From Fallopia convolvulus (Eukaryota > Streptophyta > Magnoliopsida > Caryophyllales > Polygonaceae), in assembly GCA_964016875.1 (NCBI GenBank), contig OZ024735.1, positions 9,967,338 to 10,031,337 on the forward strand: DNA of 64,000 bases, in the 5' to 3' direction. The translations under genes and the position numbers were made by a program. Below are positions 44,622 to 58,400 of the stretch, one piece after another. How positions within the stretch are numbered: the first letter of the stretch is position 1; each line of letters starts with the position of its first letter. The notes beneath the pieces are model-generated. The model was not told the origin of the DNA, searched no databases, and saw nothing but the letters and a program-made list of their open reading frames with translations.

Positions 44622-45678
44622 TGTTGGATCGTAATCGGTTAGCAGTGAGCTTGGGAACTGGCAATTAAGCTGTTCCCAAGGCAGCGGAAGTAAATAATCG
44701 CAAGTAATAAAAACAGTTAAGGGGACAGTTCCTTTATAGAGGAACCCCACTACAACCAACTAGTTGTATGGGTAAACCTCTACCTCCGCTTGGAGGATTT
44801 TGAATGACTTACTTATATTGATTGCTTTGTTCCTTAGTTACACAGCCGGATTTACACTTCTCTGTTCCTACAAGTTCTTCCTAACTCTAGCAACACTAGT
44901 AAATCCTCTCAACTGAGTTCCTAAGCTCACAACAGCAAAACACAAGTAACTCAAACCTTACGTTGACTTCTCAGTTCCCTTGCTCCAGGGAACTTCAGCT
45001 TCACCGTCGTCGAGATCACACACTCGCCGGCGGGGACTTCTCTTCCTTTTCTTTCTTTTCTCAGATGTGGGTGTTTTGTAAGTTCTGGGAGAAGTACTCA
45101 ACCGAGTACTATTCATTTGGCTTTATAGTCCATTTGTCTTGGGCAGTAGCATCTTTCGTTTGTGTCCAAAATGCCCTTTGCTTGATGCCCAAGTTGTACT
45201 TTCTTCACATGTGACTTTGGTTTGAACTAGGTCAACTTCTTGAATCAATCGGACCGTTGGATGAAGCGTGACAGTCTGATCCTCAGACTGTTCCCTCTGG
45301 CTGTCTGAGACAGGATCCCGCGATCTGCGCTGAACGGTCGTTGTCTTCACATGTGAGTTCCCATTTCATGGGAACTGACTTCTTCAGAGTTCCCTTGATG
45401 GAAACTCTTCATCGTTGTAAGCTTGTGTTTTCTTGTTTGTTTCTGGGAGTTCCCACTTCATGGGAACTTTCCTCTTCAGAGTTCCCTTGATGGAAACTCT
45501 TCATTGTGGCTAGCAGTGGCTTTGTCATTCATAGGAGTTCTTTGCTGTACCTGTGTTCCTTAGAAATACTTGAACAAACCACATTAGTTCCCTATGGTGT
45601 TTGTCATTATCAAAACTTAAAGAGGAGTGAATCGTTGATCCGTTGCTTAGAACCAGAGGTCCCAACAACGTCCCAACA
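44622..45678 (-). repeat. 5' LTR
   Basis: 1057 bp, the same length as the 3' LTR at a constant offset of 9845 bp. As the 5' LTR of a minus-strand element it should hold the active promoter, with transcription running toward lower coordinates. It is followed by two bases and then the primer binding site. Confidence 0.96.
45122..45127 (-). promoter_or_regulatory. Candidate TATA box of the 5' LTR
   Basis: On the minus strand this reads CTATAAAG, about 550 bases into the LTR. A perfect inverted repeat AGTACTC-AACC-GAGTACT lies 12-29 bases downstream (45093-45110), where the transcript start would be expected. The copy in the 3' LTR is at 35277-35282. A second TATAAA lies inside the hairpin at 44728-44745 and is less likely because it is close to the LTR end. 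Confidence 0.45.
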
Positions 45679-45683
45679 CTAGA
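45679..45683. other. Target site duplication, right
   Basis: CTAGA directly after CCAACA, followed by TGTCTTTAAAG of the interrupted monomer. It matches 34772-34776. Confidence 0.95.
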
Positions 45684-46517
45684 TGTCTTTAAAGTTTACT
45701 TGGCTTTTCTCCTTTTGCCTTTAAAAATTTACTTGTGATCTAACATTACACGCCAAGTGTTCGATGAAATGTCCATCTAAATTTCACTCCTAAATTTGGC
45801 ATTCGGTTTCTAGGTTTGAATTTATGATTTTATTCGATCGGTCTTGATTTTGTGGTGCAGAATGTGCTTATTGGCTTGAAACTATCCTGATTCTTTATGC
45901 TTATGCCTAAATGTCTTTAAAGTTCAATTGTTTTTTCTCCTTTTGCCTTTAAAATGACTTGTGATCTAACATTGCACGCAAAGTGTTCGATGAAATGTCC
46001 ATGTAAATTTCACTCCTAAATGTGGCATTCGGTTTCTAGGTTCGAATTTATGCTTTTATTCGACTTGTCTTTATTTTATAGTGCAGAATGTGCTTATTTG
46101 CTTGATACTATCCTCATTCTTTATGCTTATGCCTAGATGTCGTTCAAGTTCATTTGTTTTTCTCATTTTGCCTTTAAAAATTGACTTGTGATCTAACATT
46201 ACACACCAAGTGTTCGATGAAATGTCCATGTAAATGTCACTCCTAAATGTGGCATTCGGTTTCTAGGTTCAAATTTATGCTTTTATTCGATCGGTCTTGA
46301 TTTTGTGGTGCAGAATGTGCTTATTGGCTTGAAACTATCCTAATTCTTTATGCTTATGCCTAGATGTCTTTAAAGTTCACTTGTTTTTCTCCTTTTGCCT
46401 TTAAAAATTGACTTGTGATCTAACATTACACGCCAAGTGTTCGATGAAATGTCCATGTAAATTTCACTCCTAAATGTGGCATTCGGTTTCTAGGTTCGAA
46501 TTTATGCTTTTATTCGA

Positions 46518-49500
46518 TCGGTCTTGATTTTGTAGTGCAGAATGTGCTTATTGGCTTGATACTATCCTCATTCTTTACGCTTATGCCTAGATATCTTTAA
46601 AGTTCACTTAGCTTTTCTCCTTTTACCTTTAAAAATTGACTTATGATCTAACATTACACGCCAAGTGTTCGGAAATGTCCATGTAAATGTCACTCCTAAT
46701 TGTGGCATTCGGTTTCTAGGTTCAAATTTATGCTTTTATTCGATCGGTCTTGATTTTGTGGTGCAGAATGTTCTTATTTGCTTGATACTATCCTCATTTT
46801 TATGCTTATGACTAGATGTCTTTAAAGTTCACCTTGTTTTTCTCCTTTTGCCTTTAAAAATTGACTTGTGATCTAACATTACACGCCAAGTGTTCGATGA
46901 AATATCCATGTAAATTTCACTCCTAAATGTGGCATTCAGTTTCTGTGTTTGAATTTATGCTTTTATTCGACTGGTCTTTATTTTATAGTGCAGAATGTGC
47001 TTATTTGCTTGATACTATCCTCATTCTTTATGCTTATACCTAGATGTCTTTAAAGTTCACTTGTTTTTTCTCCTTTTGCCTTTAAAAATTGACTTGTGAT
47101 CTAACATTACACGCCAAGTGTTCGATGAAATGTCCATTTAAATGTCACTCCTAAATTTGGCATTCGGTTTCTAGGTTCGAATTTATGCTTTAATTCGATC
47201 GGTCTTGATTTTGTAGTGCAGAATGTGCTTATTGTCTTGATACTATCCTCATTCTTTATGCTTATGCCTAGATGTCTTTAAAGTTCACTTGGCTTTTCTT
47301 CTTTTGCCTTAAAAATTGACTTGTGATCTAACATTACACGCCAAGTGTTCGATGAAATGTCCATCTAAATTTCACTCCTAAATTTGGCATTCGGTTTCTA
47401 GGTTTGAATTTATGATTTTATTCGATCGGTCTTGATTTTGTGGTAAAGAATGTGCTTATTGGCTTGAAACTATCCTCATTCTTTATGCTTATGCCTAGAT
47501 GTCTTTAAAGTTCACTTGTTTTTTCTCCTTTTGCATCTAAAATGACTTGTGTTCTAACATTGCACACCAAGTGTTCGATGAAATGTCCATGTAAATTTCA
47601 CTCCTAAATGTGGCATTCGGTTTCTAGGTTTAAATTTATGCTTTTATTCGACTGGTCTTTATTTTATAGTGCATAATGTGCTTATTTGCTTGATACTATC
47701 CTCATTCTTTATGTGTATGCCTAGATGTCTTTAAAGTTCACTTGTTTTTCTTCTTTTGCCTTTAAAAATTGACTTGTGATCTAACATTACACGCCAAGTG
47801 TTCGATGAAATGTTCATGTAAATGTCACTCGTAAATGTGGCATTCGGTTTCTAGGTTCGAATTTATGCTTTTATTCGATCGGTCTTGATTTTGTAGTGCA
47901 AAATGTGCTTATTGGCTTGATACTATCCTCATTCTTTATGTTTATGCCTAGATGTCTTTAAAGTTCACTTGGCTTTTCTCCTTTTGCCTTTAAAAATTGA
48001 CTTGTGATCTAATATTATACGCCAAGTGTTCGATGAAATGTCTATGTAAATGTCACTCCTAAATGTGGCATTCAGTTTCTAGGTTCGAATTTATGCTTTT
48101 ATTCGATCGGTTATGATTTTGTGGTGCAGAATGTGCTTATTGGCTTGAAACTATCGTGATTCTTTATGCTTATGCCTAAATGTCTTTAAAGTTCACTTGT
48201 TTTTCTCCTTTTGCCTTTAAAATGACTTGTGATCTAACATTGCACGCCAATTGTTCGATGAAATGTCCATGTAAATTTCACTCCTAAATGTAGCATTCGA
48301 TTTCTAGGTTCGAATTTATGCTTTTATACTACTGGTCTTGATTTTATAGTGCAGAATGTGCTTATTTGCTTGATACTATCCTCATTCTTTATGCTTATGC
48401 CTAGATGTCTTTAAAGTTCACTTGTTTTTTCACCCTTTGCCTTTAAAAATTGACTTGTGATCTAACATTACACGCCAAGTGTTCGATGAAATGTCCATCT
48501 AAATTTCACTCCTAAATTTCGCATTCGGTTTCTATGTTTGAATTTATGATTTTATTCGATCGATCTTGATTTTGTGGTGCAGAATGTGCTTATTGGCTTG
48601 AAACTATCCTCATTCTTTATGCTTATGCCTAGATGTCTTTAAAGTTCACTTGTTTTTTTCTCCTTTTGCATCTAAAATGACTTGTGATATAACATTGCAC
48701 GCCAAGTGTTCGATGAAATGTCCATGTAAATTTTGCTCCTAAATGTGTCATTCGGTTTCTAGGTTCGAATTTATGCTTTTATTCGATCGGTCTTGATTTC
48801 GTAGTAATGAATGTGCTTATTGTCTTGATACTATCCTCATTCTTTATGCTTATGCCTAGATGTCTTTAAAGTTAACTTGGCTTTTCTCATTTTGCCTTTT
48901 AAAATTTACTTGTGATCTAACATTACATGCCAAGTGTTGGATGAAATGTCCATGTAAATGTCACTCCTAAATGTGGCATTCGGTTTCTAGGTCCGAATTT
49001 ATGCTTTTATTCGATCGTTCTTGATTTTGTAGTGCAGAATGTGCTTATTGGCTTGATACTATCCTCATTCTTTATGCTTATGCCTAGATATCTTTAAAGT
49101 TCACTTGGCTTTTCTCCTTTTTCCTTTAAAAATTGACTTATGATTTAACATTACACGCCAAGTGTTCGATGAAATGTCCATGTAAATGTCACTCCTAATT
49201 GCGGCATTCGGTTTCTAGGTTCAAATTTATGCTTTTATTCGATCGGTCTTGATTTTGTGGTGCAGAATGTTCTTATTTGCTTGATACTATCCTCATTCTT
49301 TATGCTTATGACTAGATGTCTTTAAAGTTCACTTGTTTTTCTCCTTTTGCCTTTAAAAATTGACTTGTGATCTAACATTACACGCCAAGTGTTCGATGAA
49401 ATATCCATGTAAATTTCACTCCTAAATGTGGCATTCAGTTTCTGTGTTTGAATTTATGCTTTTATTCGACTGGTCTTTATTTTATAGTGTAGAATGTGCT

Positions 49501-52500
49501 TATTTGCTTGATACTATCATCATTCTTTATGCTTATACCTAGATGTCTTTAAAGTTCACTTGTTTTTTCTCCTTTTGCCTTTTAAAATTTATTTGTGATC
49601 TAACATTACACGCCAAGTGTTGGATGAAATGTCCATGTAAATGTCACTCCTAAATGTGGAATTCGGTTTCTAGGTTCGAATTTATGCTTTTATTCGATCG
49701 GTCTTGATTTTGTAGTGCAGAATGTGCTTATTGGCTTGATACTATCCTCATTCTTTATGCTTATGCCTAGATATCTTTAAAGTTCACTTGGCTTTTCTCC
49801 TTTTGCCTTTAAAAATTGACTTATGATCTAACATTACACGCCAAGTGTTCGATGAAATGTCCATCTAAATTTCACTCCTAAATTTGGCATTCGGTTTCTA
49901 GGTTTGAATTTATGACTTCATTCGATCGGTCTTGATTTTGTGGTGCCGAATGTGCTTATTGGCTTGAAACTATCGTGATTCTTTATGCTTATGCCTAAAT
50001 GTCTTTAAAGTTAACTTGGCTTTTCTCCTTTTGCCTTCTAAAATTTACTTGTGATCTAACATTACACGCCAAGTGTTGGATGAAATGTCCATTTAAATGT
50101 CACTCCTAAATGTGGCATTCGGTTTCTAGGTTTGAATTTATGATTTTATTCGATCGGTCTTGATTTTTTGGTGCAGAATGTGCTTATTGTCTTGATACTA
50201 TCCTCATTCTTTATGCTTATGCCTAGATGTCTTTAAAGTTCACTTGGCTTTTCTCCTTTTGCCTTTAAAAATTGACTTGTGATCTAACATTACACGCCAA
50301 GTGTTCGATGAAATGTCCATCTAAATTTCACTCCTAAATTTGGCATTCGGTTTCTAGGTTTGAATTTATGATTTTATTCGATCGGTCTTGATTTTTTGGT
50401 GCAGAATGTGCTTATTGGCTTGAAACTATCCTCATTCTTTATGCTTATGCCTAGATGTCTTTAAAGTTCACTTGTTTTTTCTCCTTTTGCATCTAAATTG
50501 ACTTGTGATCTAACATTGCACGCCAAGTGTTCGATGAAATGTCCATGTAAATTTCACTCCTAAATGTGGCATTCGGTTTCTAGGTTCGAATTTATGCTTT
50601 TATTCGATCGGTCTTGATTTTGTAGTGATGAATGTGCTTATTGTCTTGATAGCCTCATTCTTTATGCTTATGCCTAGATGTCTTTAAAGTTAACTTGGCT
50701 TTTCTCCTTTTGCCTTAAAAATTGACTTGTGATCTAACATTGCACGCCAAGTGTTCGATGAAATGTCCATGTAAATTTCGCTCCTAAATGTGGCATTAGG
50801 TTTCTAGGTTCGAATTTATGTTTTTATTCGATCGGTCTTGATTTTGTAGTGCAGAATGTGCTTATTGGCTTGATACTATCCTCATTCTTTATGCTTATGC
50901 CTAGATATCTTTAAAGTTCACTTGGCTTTTCTCCTTTTGCCTTTAAAAATTGACTTATGATCTAACATTACACGCCAAGTGTTCGATGAAATGTCCATGT
51001 AAATGTCACTCCTAATTGTGGCATTCGGTTTCTAGGTTCAAATTTATGTTTTTATTCGATCGGTCTTGATTTTGTGGTGCAGAATGTTCTTATTTGCTTG
51101 ATACTATCCTTATTCTTTATGCTTATGACTAGATGTCTTTAAAGTTCACTTGTTTTTCTCCTTTTTCCTTTAAAAATTGACTTGTGATCTAACATTACAC
51201 GCCAAGTGTTCGATGAAATATCCATGTAAATGTCACTCCTAAATGTGGCATTCGGTTTCTAGGTTCGAATTTATGCTTTTATTCGACTGGTCTTTATTTT
51301 ATAGTGTAGAATGTGCATATTTGCTTGATACTATTCTCATTCTTTATGCTTATGCCTAGATGTCTTTAAAATTCATTTGTTTTTCTCCTTTTGCCTTTAA
51401 AAATTTACTTGTGATCTAACATTACATGCCAAGTGTTCGATGAAATATCCATGTAAATTTCACTCCTAAATGTGGCATTCAGTTTCTAGGTTTGAATTTA
51501 TGCTTTTATTCGACTGGTCTTTATTTTATAGTGCAGAATGTGCTTATTTGCTTGATACTATCCTCATTGTTTATGCTTATGCCCAGATGTCTTTAAAGTT
51601 AACTTGGCTTTTCTCCTTTTGCCTTTTAAAATTTACTTGTGATCTAACATTACACGCCAAGTGTTGGACGAAATGTCCATGTAAATGTCACTCCTAAATG
51701 TGGCATTCGGTTTCTAGGTTCGAATTTATGCTTTTATTCGATCGGTCATGATTTTGTGGTGCAGAATGTGCTTATTGGCTTGAAACTATCGTGATTCTTT
51801 ATGCTTATGCCTAAATGTCTTTAAAGTTCACTTGTTTTTCTCCTTTTGCCTTTAAAATGACTTGTGATCTAACATTGCACGCCAATTGTTCGATGAAATG
51901 TCCATGTAAATTTCACTCCTAAATGTGGCATTCTGTTTCTAGGTTCGAATTTATGCTTTTATACTACTGGTCTTGATTTTATAGTGCAGAATGTGCTTAT
52001 TTGCTTGATACTATTCTCATTCTTTATGCTTATGCCTAGATGTCTTTAAAGTTCAGTTGTTTTTTCTCCGTTTGCCTTTAAAAAATGGACTTGTGATCTA
52101 ACATTACACGCCAAGTGTTCGATGAAATGTCCATTTAAATGTCACTGCTAAATGTGGCATTCAGTTTCTAGGTTCGAATTTATGCTTTAATTCGATCGGT
52201 CTTGATTTTGTAGTGCAGAATGTGCTTATTGTCTTGATACTATCCTCATTCTTTATGCTTATTCCTAGATGTCTTTAAAGTTTACTTGGCTTTTCTCCTT
52301 TTGCCTTTAAAAATTTACTTGTGATCTAACATTACACGCCAAGTGTTCGATGAAATGTCCATCTAAATTTCACTCCTAAATTTGGCATTCGGTTTCTAGG
52401 TTTGAATTTATGATTTTATTCGATCGGTCTTGATTTTGTGGTGCAGAATGTGCTTATTGGCTTGAAACTATCCTGATTCTTTATGCTTATGCCTAAATGT

Positions 52501-54638
52501 CTTTAAAGTTCAATTGTTTTTCTCCTTTTGCCTTTAAAATGACTTGTGATCTAACATTGCACGCAAAGTGTTCGATGAAATGTCCATGTAAATTTCACTA
52601 CTAAATGTGGCATTGGGTTTCTAGGTTCGAATTTATGCTTTTATTCGACTTGTCTTTATTTTATAGTGCAGAATGTGCTTATTTGCTTGATACTATCCTC
52701 ATTCTTTATGTGTATGCCTAGATGTCCTTAAAGTTCACTTGTTTTTCTTCTTTTGCCTTTAAAAATTGACTTGTGACCTAACATTACACGCCAAGTGTTC
52801 AATGAAATGTTCATGTAAATGTCACTCGTAAATGTGGCATTCGGTTTCTAGGTTCGAATTTATGCTTTTATTAAATCGGTCTTGATTTTGTAGTGCAAAA
52901 TGTGCGTATTGGCTTGATACTAACTTCATTCTTTATGTTTATGCCTAGATGTCTTCAAAGTTCACTTGGCTTTTCTCCTTTTGCCTTTAAAAATTGACTT
53001 GTGATCTAATATTACACGCCAAGTGTTCGATGAAATGTCTATGTAAATGTCACTCCTAAATGTGGCATTCGGTTTCTAGGTTCGAATTTATGCTTTTATT
53101 CGATCGGTCATGATTTTGTGGTGCAGAATGTGCTTATTGGCTTGAAACTATCGTGATTCTTTAAGCTTATGCCTAAATGTCTTTAAAGTTCACTTGTTTT
53201 TCTCCTTTTGCCTTTAAAATGACTTGTGATCTAACATTGCACGCCAATTGTTCGATGAAATGTCCATGTAAATTTCACTCCTAAATGTGGCATTCGGTTT
53301 CTAGGGTCGAATTTATGCTTTGATACTACTGGTCTTGATTTTATAGTGCAGAATGTGCTTATTTGCTTGATACTATCCTCATTCTTTATGCTTATGCCTA
53401 GATGTCTTTAAAGTTCACTTGTTTTTTCTCCCTTTGCCTTTAAAAATTGACTTGTGATCTAACATTACACGCCAAGTGTTCGATGAAATGTCCATGTAAA
53501 TGTCACTCCTAATTGTGGCATTCGGTTTCTAGGTTCGAATTTATGCTTTTATTCGATCGGTCTTGATTTTGCAGTGCAAAATGTGCTTATTGGCTTGATA
53601 CTATCCTCATTCTTTATGCTTATGCCTAGATGTCTTTAAAGTTCACTTGGCTTTTCTCCTTTTTCCTTTAAAAATTGACTTGTGATCTAACATTACACGC
53701 CAAGTGTTCGATGAAATGTCCATTCAAATGTCACTCCTATACGTGGCATTCGGTTTCTAGATTCGAATTTATGCTTTTATTCGATCGGTCTTTATTTTGT
53801 AGTGCAAAATGTGCTTATTGGCTTGATACTATCCTGATTCTTTATGCTTATGCCTAGATATCTTTAAAGTTCACTTGGCTTTTCTCCTTTTGCCTTTAAA
53901 AATTGACTTGTGATCTAACATTACACGCCAAGTGTTCGATGAAATGTCCATTCAAATGTCACTCCTATACGTGGCATTCGGTTTCTAGATTCGAATTTAT
54001 GCTTTTATTCGATCGGTCTTTATTTTGTAGTGCAAAATGTGCTTATTGGCTTGATACTATCCTGATTCTTTATGCTTATGCCTAGATATCTTTAAAGTTC
54101 GCTTGGCTTTTCTCCTTTTGCCTTTAAAAATTGATTTGTGATCTAACATTACCCGCTAATTGTTCGATGAAATGTCCATGTAAATGTCACTCCTAAGTGT
54201 GACATTCGGTTTCTAGGTTCGAATTTATGCTTTTTTTCGATCGGTCTTGATTTTGTGGTGCAGAATGTGCTTATTGGCTTGAAACTATCCTGATTCTTTA
54301 TGCTTATGCCTAAATGTCTTTAAAGTTCAATTGTTTTTTCTCTTTTTGCCTTTAAAATGACTTGTGATCTAACATTGCACGCAAAGTGTTCGATGAAATG
54401 TCCATGTAAATTTCACTCCTAAATGTGGTATTCGGTTTCTAGGTTCGAATTTATGCTTTTATTCGACTGGTCCTTATTTTATAGTGCAAAATGTGCTTAT
54501 TTGCTTGATACTTTCCTCATTCTGTATGCTTATGCCTAGATGTCCTTAAAGTTCACTTGTTTTTTCTCCCTTTGCCTTTAAAAATGACTTGTGATCTAAC
54601 ATTACACGCCAAGTGTTCGATGAAATGTCCATGTAAAT
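46518..54638. repeat. Large higher-order unit, copy 1 (8.1 kb)
   Basis: Rare markers recur in copy 2: TTCTTTACGC at 46571 (55520), GTTCGGAAATG near 46668 (55617), TGGTAAAGAA at 47441 (56163), GTCCGAATTT at 48991 (57713), GATAGCCTC near 50649 (59372) and GTCTTCAAAG at 52951 (61674). The offset falls from 8949 to 8722 and then to 8496 bp. Two steps of about 227 bp mark single monomers missing in copy 2 (near 47.1 kb and near 53.0 kb in copy 1). Confidence 0.85.
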
Positions 54639-55329
54639 TTCACTCCTAAATGTGGCATTCGGTTTCTAGGTTCAAATTTATGCTTTTATTCGATCGGTCT
54701 TGATTTTGTAGTGATGAATGTGCTTATTGTCTTGATACTATCCTCATTCTTTATGCTTATGCCTAGATGTCGTTTAAGTTCATTTGTTTTTCTCATTTTG
54801 CCTTTAAAAATTGACTTGTGATCTAACATTACACACCAAGTGTTCGATGAAATGTCCATGTAAATGTCACTCCTAAATGTGGCATTCGGTTTCTAGGTTC
54901 AAATTTATGCTTTTATTCGATCGGTCTTGATTTTGTGGTGCAGAATGTGCTTATTGGCTTGAAACTATCCTGACTCTTTATGCTTATGCCTACATGTCTT
55001 TAAAGTTCACTTGTTTTTCTCCTTTTGCCTTTAAAAATTGACTTGTGATCTAACATTACACGTTAAGTGTTCGATGAAATGTCCATGTAAATTTCACTCC
55101 TAAATGTGGCATTCGGTTTCTAGGTTCGAATTTATGCTTTTATTCGATCGGTCTTGATTTTGTAGTGATGAATGTGCTTATTGGCTTGATACTATCCTCA
55201 TTCTTTATGCTTATGCCCAGATGTCTTTAAAGTTAACTTGGCTTTTCTCCTTTTGCCTTTAAAAATTTACTTGTGATCTAACATTACACGCCAAGTGTTG
55301 GATGAAATGTCCATGTAAATGTCACTCCT

Positions 55330-55450
55330 AAATGTGGCATTCGGTTTCTAGGTTCGGATGACTTGTGATCTAACATTGCACGCCAAATGTTTGATGTTAG
55401 ACCATGTAAATGTCACTCTTAAATTTGGTAATCGGTTTCTAGGTTCAAAT
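55330..55450. repeat. Truncated monomer at a deletion junction
   Basis: At 55357 the normal GGTTCGAATTTATG is replaced by GGTTCGGATGACTTGTGATC, which jumps directly to the CTAACATT block. The following GATGTTAGACC variant is otherwise found only near 24629. Compared with 24229-24640, about 360 bp (one monomer plus 133 bp) is missing, with a few bases of microhomology (GAT/AT) at the join. It lies at the border between the two large units. Confidence 0.7.
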
Positions 55451-55466
55451 TTATGCTTTTATTCGA

Positions 55467-58400
55467 TCGTTCTTGATTTTGTAGTGCAGAATGTGCTTAT
55501 TGGCTTGATACTATCCTCATTCTTTACGCTTATGCCTAGATATCTTTAAAGTTCACTTAGCTTTTCTCCTTTTACCTTTAAAAATTGACTTATGATCTAA
55601 CATTACACGCCAAGTGTTCGGAAATGTCCATGTAAATGTCACTCCTAATTGTGGCATTCGGTTTCTAGGTTCAAATTTATGCTTTTATTCGATCGGTCTT
55701 GATTTTGTGGTGCAGAATGTTCTTATTTGCTTGATACTATCCTCATTCTTTATGCTTATGACTAGATGTCTTTAAAGTTCAACTTGTTTTTCTCCTTTTG
55801 CCTTTAAAAATTGACTTGTGATCTAACATTACACGCCAAGTGTTCGATGAAATATCCATGTAAATTTCACTCCTAAATGTGGCATTCAGTTTCTGTGTTT
55901 GAATTTATGCTTTTATTCGACTGGTCTTTATTTTATAGTGTAGAATGTGCTTATTTGCTTGATACTATCCTCATTCTTTATGCTTATGCCTAGATGTCTT
56001 TAAAGTTCACTTGGCTTTTCTCCTTTTGCCTTAAAAATTGACTTGTGATCTAACATTACACGCCAAGTGTTCGATGAAATGTCCATGTAAATGTCACTCC
56101 TAAATGTGGCATTCGGTTTCTAGGTTCGAATTTATGATTTTATTCGATCGGTCATGATTTTGTGGTAAAGAATGTGCTTATTGGCTTGAAACTATCCTCA
56201 TTCTTTATGCTTATGCCTAGATGTCTTTAAAGTTCACTTGTTTTTTCTCCTTTTGCATCTAAAATGACTTGTGTTCTAACATTGCACACCAAGTGTTCGA
56301 TGAAATGTCCATGTAAATTTCACTCCTAAATGTGGCATTCGGTTTCTAGGTTTAAATTTATGCTTTTTTTCGACTGGTCTTTATTTTATAGTGCATAATG
56401 TGCTTATTTGCTTGATACTATCCTCATTCTTTATGTGTATGCCTAGATGTCTTTAAAGTTCACTTGTTTTTCTTCTTTTGCCTTTAAAAATTGACTTGTG
56501 ATCTAACATTACACGCCAAGTGTTCGATGAAATGTTCATGTAAATGTCACTCGTAAATGTGGCATTCGGTTTCTAGGTTCGAATTTATGCTTTTATTCGA
56601 TCGGTCTTGATTTTGTAGTGCAAAATGTGCTTATTGGCTTGATACTATCCTCATTCTTTATGTTTATGCCTAGATGTCTTTAAAGTTCACTTCGCTTTTC
56701 TCCTTTTGCCTTTAAAAATTGACTTGTGATCTAATATTATACGCCAAGTGTTCGATGAAATGTCTATGTAAATGTCACTCCTAAATGTGGCATTCAGTTT
56801 CTAGGTTCGAATTTATGCTTTTATTCGATCGGTTATGATTTTGTGGTGCAGAATGTGCTTATTGGCTTGAAACTATCGTGATTCTTTATGCTTATGCCTA
56901 AATGTCTTTAAAGTTCACTTGTTTTTCTCCTTTTGCCTTTAAAATGACTTGTGATCTAACATTGCACGCCAATTGTTCGATGAAATGTCCATGTAAATTT
57001 CACTCCTAAATGTAGCATTCGATTTCTAGGTTCGAATTTATGCTTTTATACTACTGGTCTTGATTTTATAGTGCAGAATGTGCTTATTTGCTTGATACTA
57101 TCCTCATTGTTTATGCTTATGCCTAGATGTCTTTAAAGTTCACTTGTTTTTTCTTCCTTTGCCTTTAAAAATTGACTTGTGATCTAACATTACACGCCAA
57201 GTGTTCGATGAAATGTCCATCTAAATTTCATTCCTAAATTTCGCATTCGGTTTCTATGTTTGAATTTATGATTTTATTCGATCGATCTTGATTTTGTGGT
57301 GCAGAATGTGCTTATTGGCTTGAAACTATCCTCATTCTTTATGCTTATGCCTAGATGTCTTTAAAGTTCACTTGTTTTTTTCTCCTTTTGCATCTAAAAT
57401 GACTTGTGATATAACATTGCACGCCAAGTGTTCGATGAAATGTCCATGTAAATTTTGCTCCTAAATGTGTCATTCGGTTTCTAGGTTCGAATTTATGCTT
57501 TTATTCGATCGGTCTTGATTTCGTAGTAATGAATGTGCTTATTGTCTTGATACTATCCTCATTCTTTATGCTTATGCCTAGATGTCTTTAAAGTTAACTT
57601 GGCTTTTCTCATTTTGCCTTTTAAAATTTACTTGTGATCTAACATTACATGCCAAGTGTTGGATGAAATGTCCATGTAAATGTCACTCCTAAATGTGGCA
57701 TTCGGTTTCTAGGTCCGAATTTATGCTTTTATTCGATCGTTCTTGATTTTGTAGTGCAGAATGTGCTTATTGGCTTGATACTATCCTCATTCTTTATGCT
57801 TATGCCTAGATATCTTTAAAGTTCACTTGGCTTTTCTCCTTTTTCCTTTAAAAATTGATTTATGATTTAACATTACACGCCAAGTGTTCGATGAAATGTA
57901 CATGTAAATGTCACTCCTAATCGCGGCATTCGGTTTCTAGGTTCAAATTTATGCTTTTATTCGATCGGTCTTGATTTTGTGGTGCAGAATGTTCTTATTT
58001 GCTTGATACTATCCTCATTCTTTATGCTTATGACTAGATGTCTTTAAAGTTCACTTGTTTTTCTCCTTTTGCCTTTAAAAATTGACTTGTGATCTAACAT
58101 TACACGCCAAGTGTTCGATGAAATATCCATGTAAATTTCACTCCTAAATGTGGCATTCAGTTTCTGTGTTTGAATTTATGCTTTTATTCGACTGGTCTTT
58201 ATTTTATAGTGTAGAATGTGCTTATTTGCTTGATACTATCATCATTCTTTATGCTTATACCTAGATGTCTTTAAAGTTCACTTGTTTTTTCTCCTTTTGC
58301 CTTTTAAAATTTATTTGTGATCTAACATTACACGCCAAGTGTTGGATGAAATGTCCATGTAAATGTCACTCCTAAATGTGGCATTCGGTTTCTAGGTTCG

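Larger units (their letters stand above)
34777..45678 (-). mobile_element. Sirevirus-type Ty1/copia LTR retrotransposon, complete
   Basis: A 10,902-bp element inserted in the satellite and read on the minus strand. What is seen: paired 1057-bp LTRs bounded by TGTTGG and CCAACA, 5-bp target duplication, primer site for initiator tRNA-Met, polypurine tract with two further purine tracts upstream, gag, pol in the order protease-integrase-RT-RNase H (which defines copia), and an extra ORF between pol and the 3' LTR. Family knowledge: a long gag with coiled coil, extra 3' ORF, several purine tracts and a TCATCATCAAAAAGGGGG-like end are typical of Sireviruses. The LTRs differ at 4 of 1057 sites, so insertion is recent. 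Two in-frame stops (gag and third ORF) suggest that it now depends on proteins from relatives. Its base composition is more GC-rich than the array. Confidence 0.95.
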
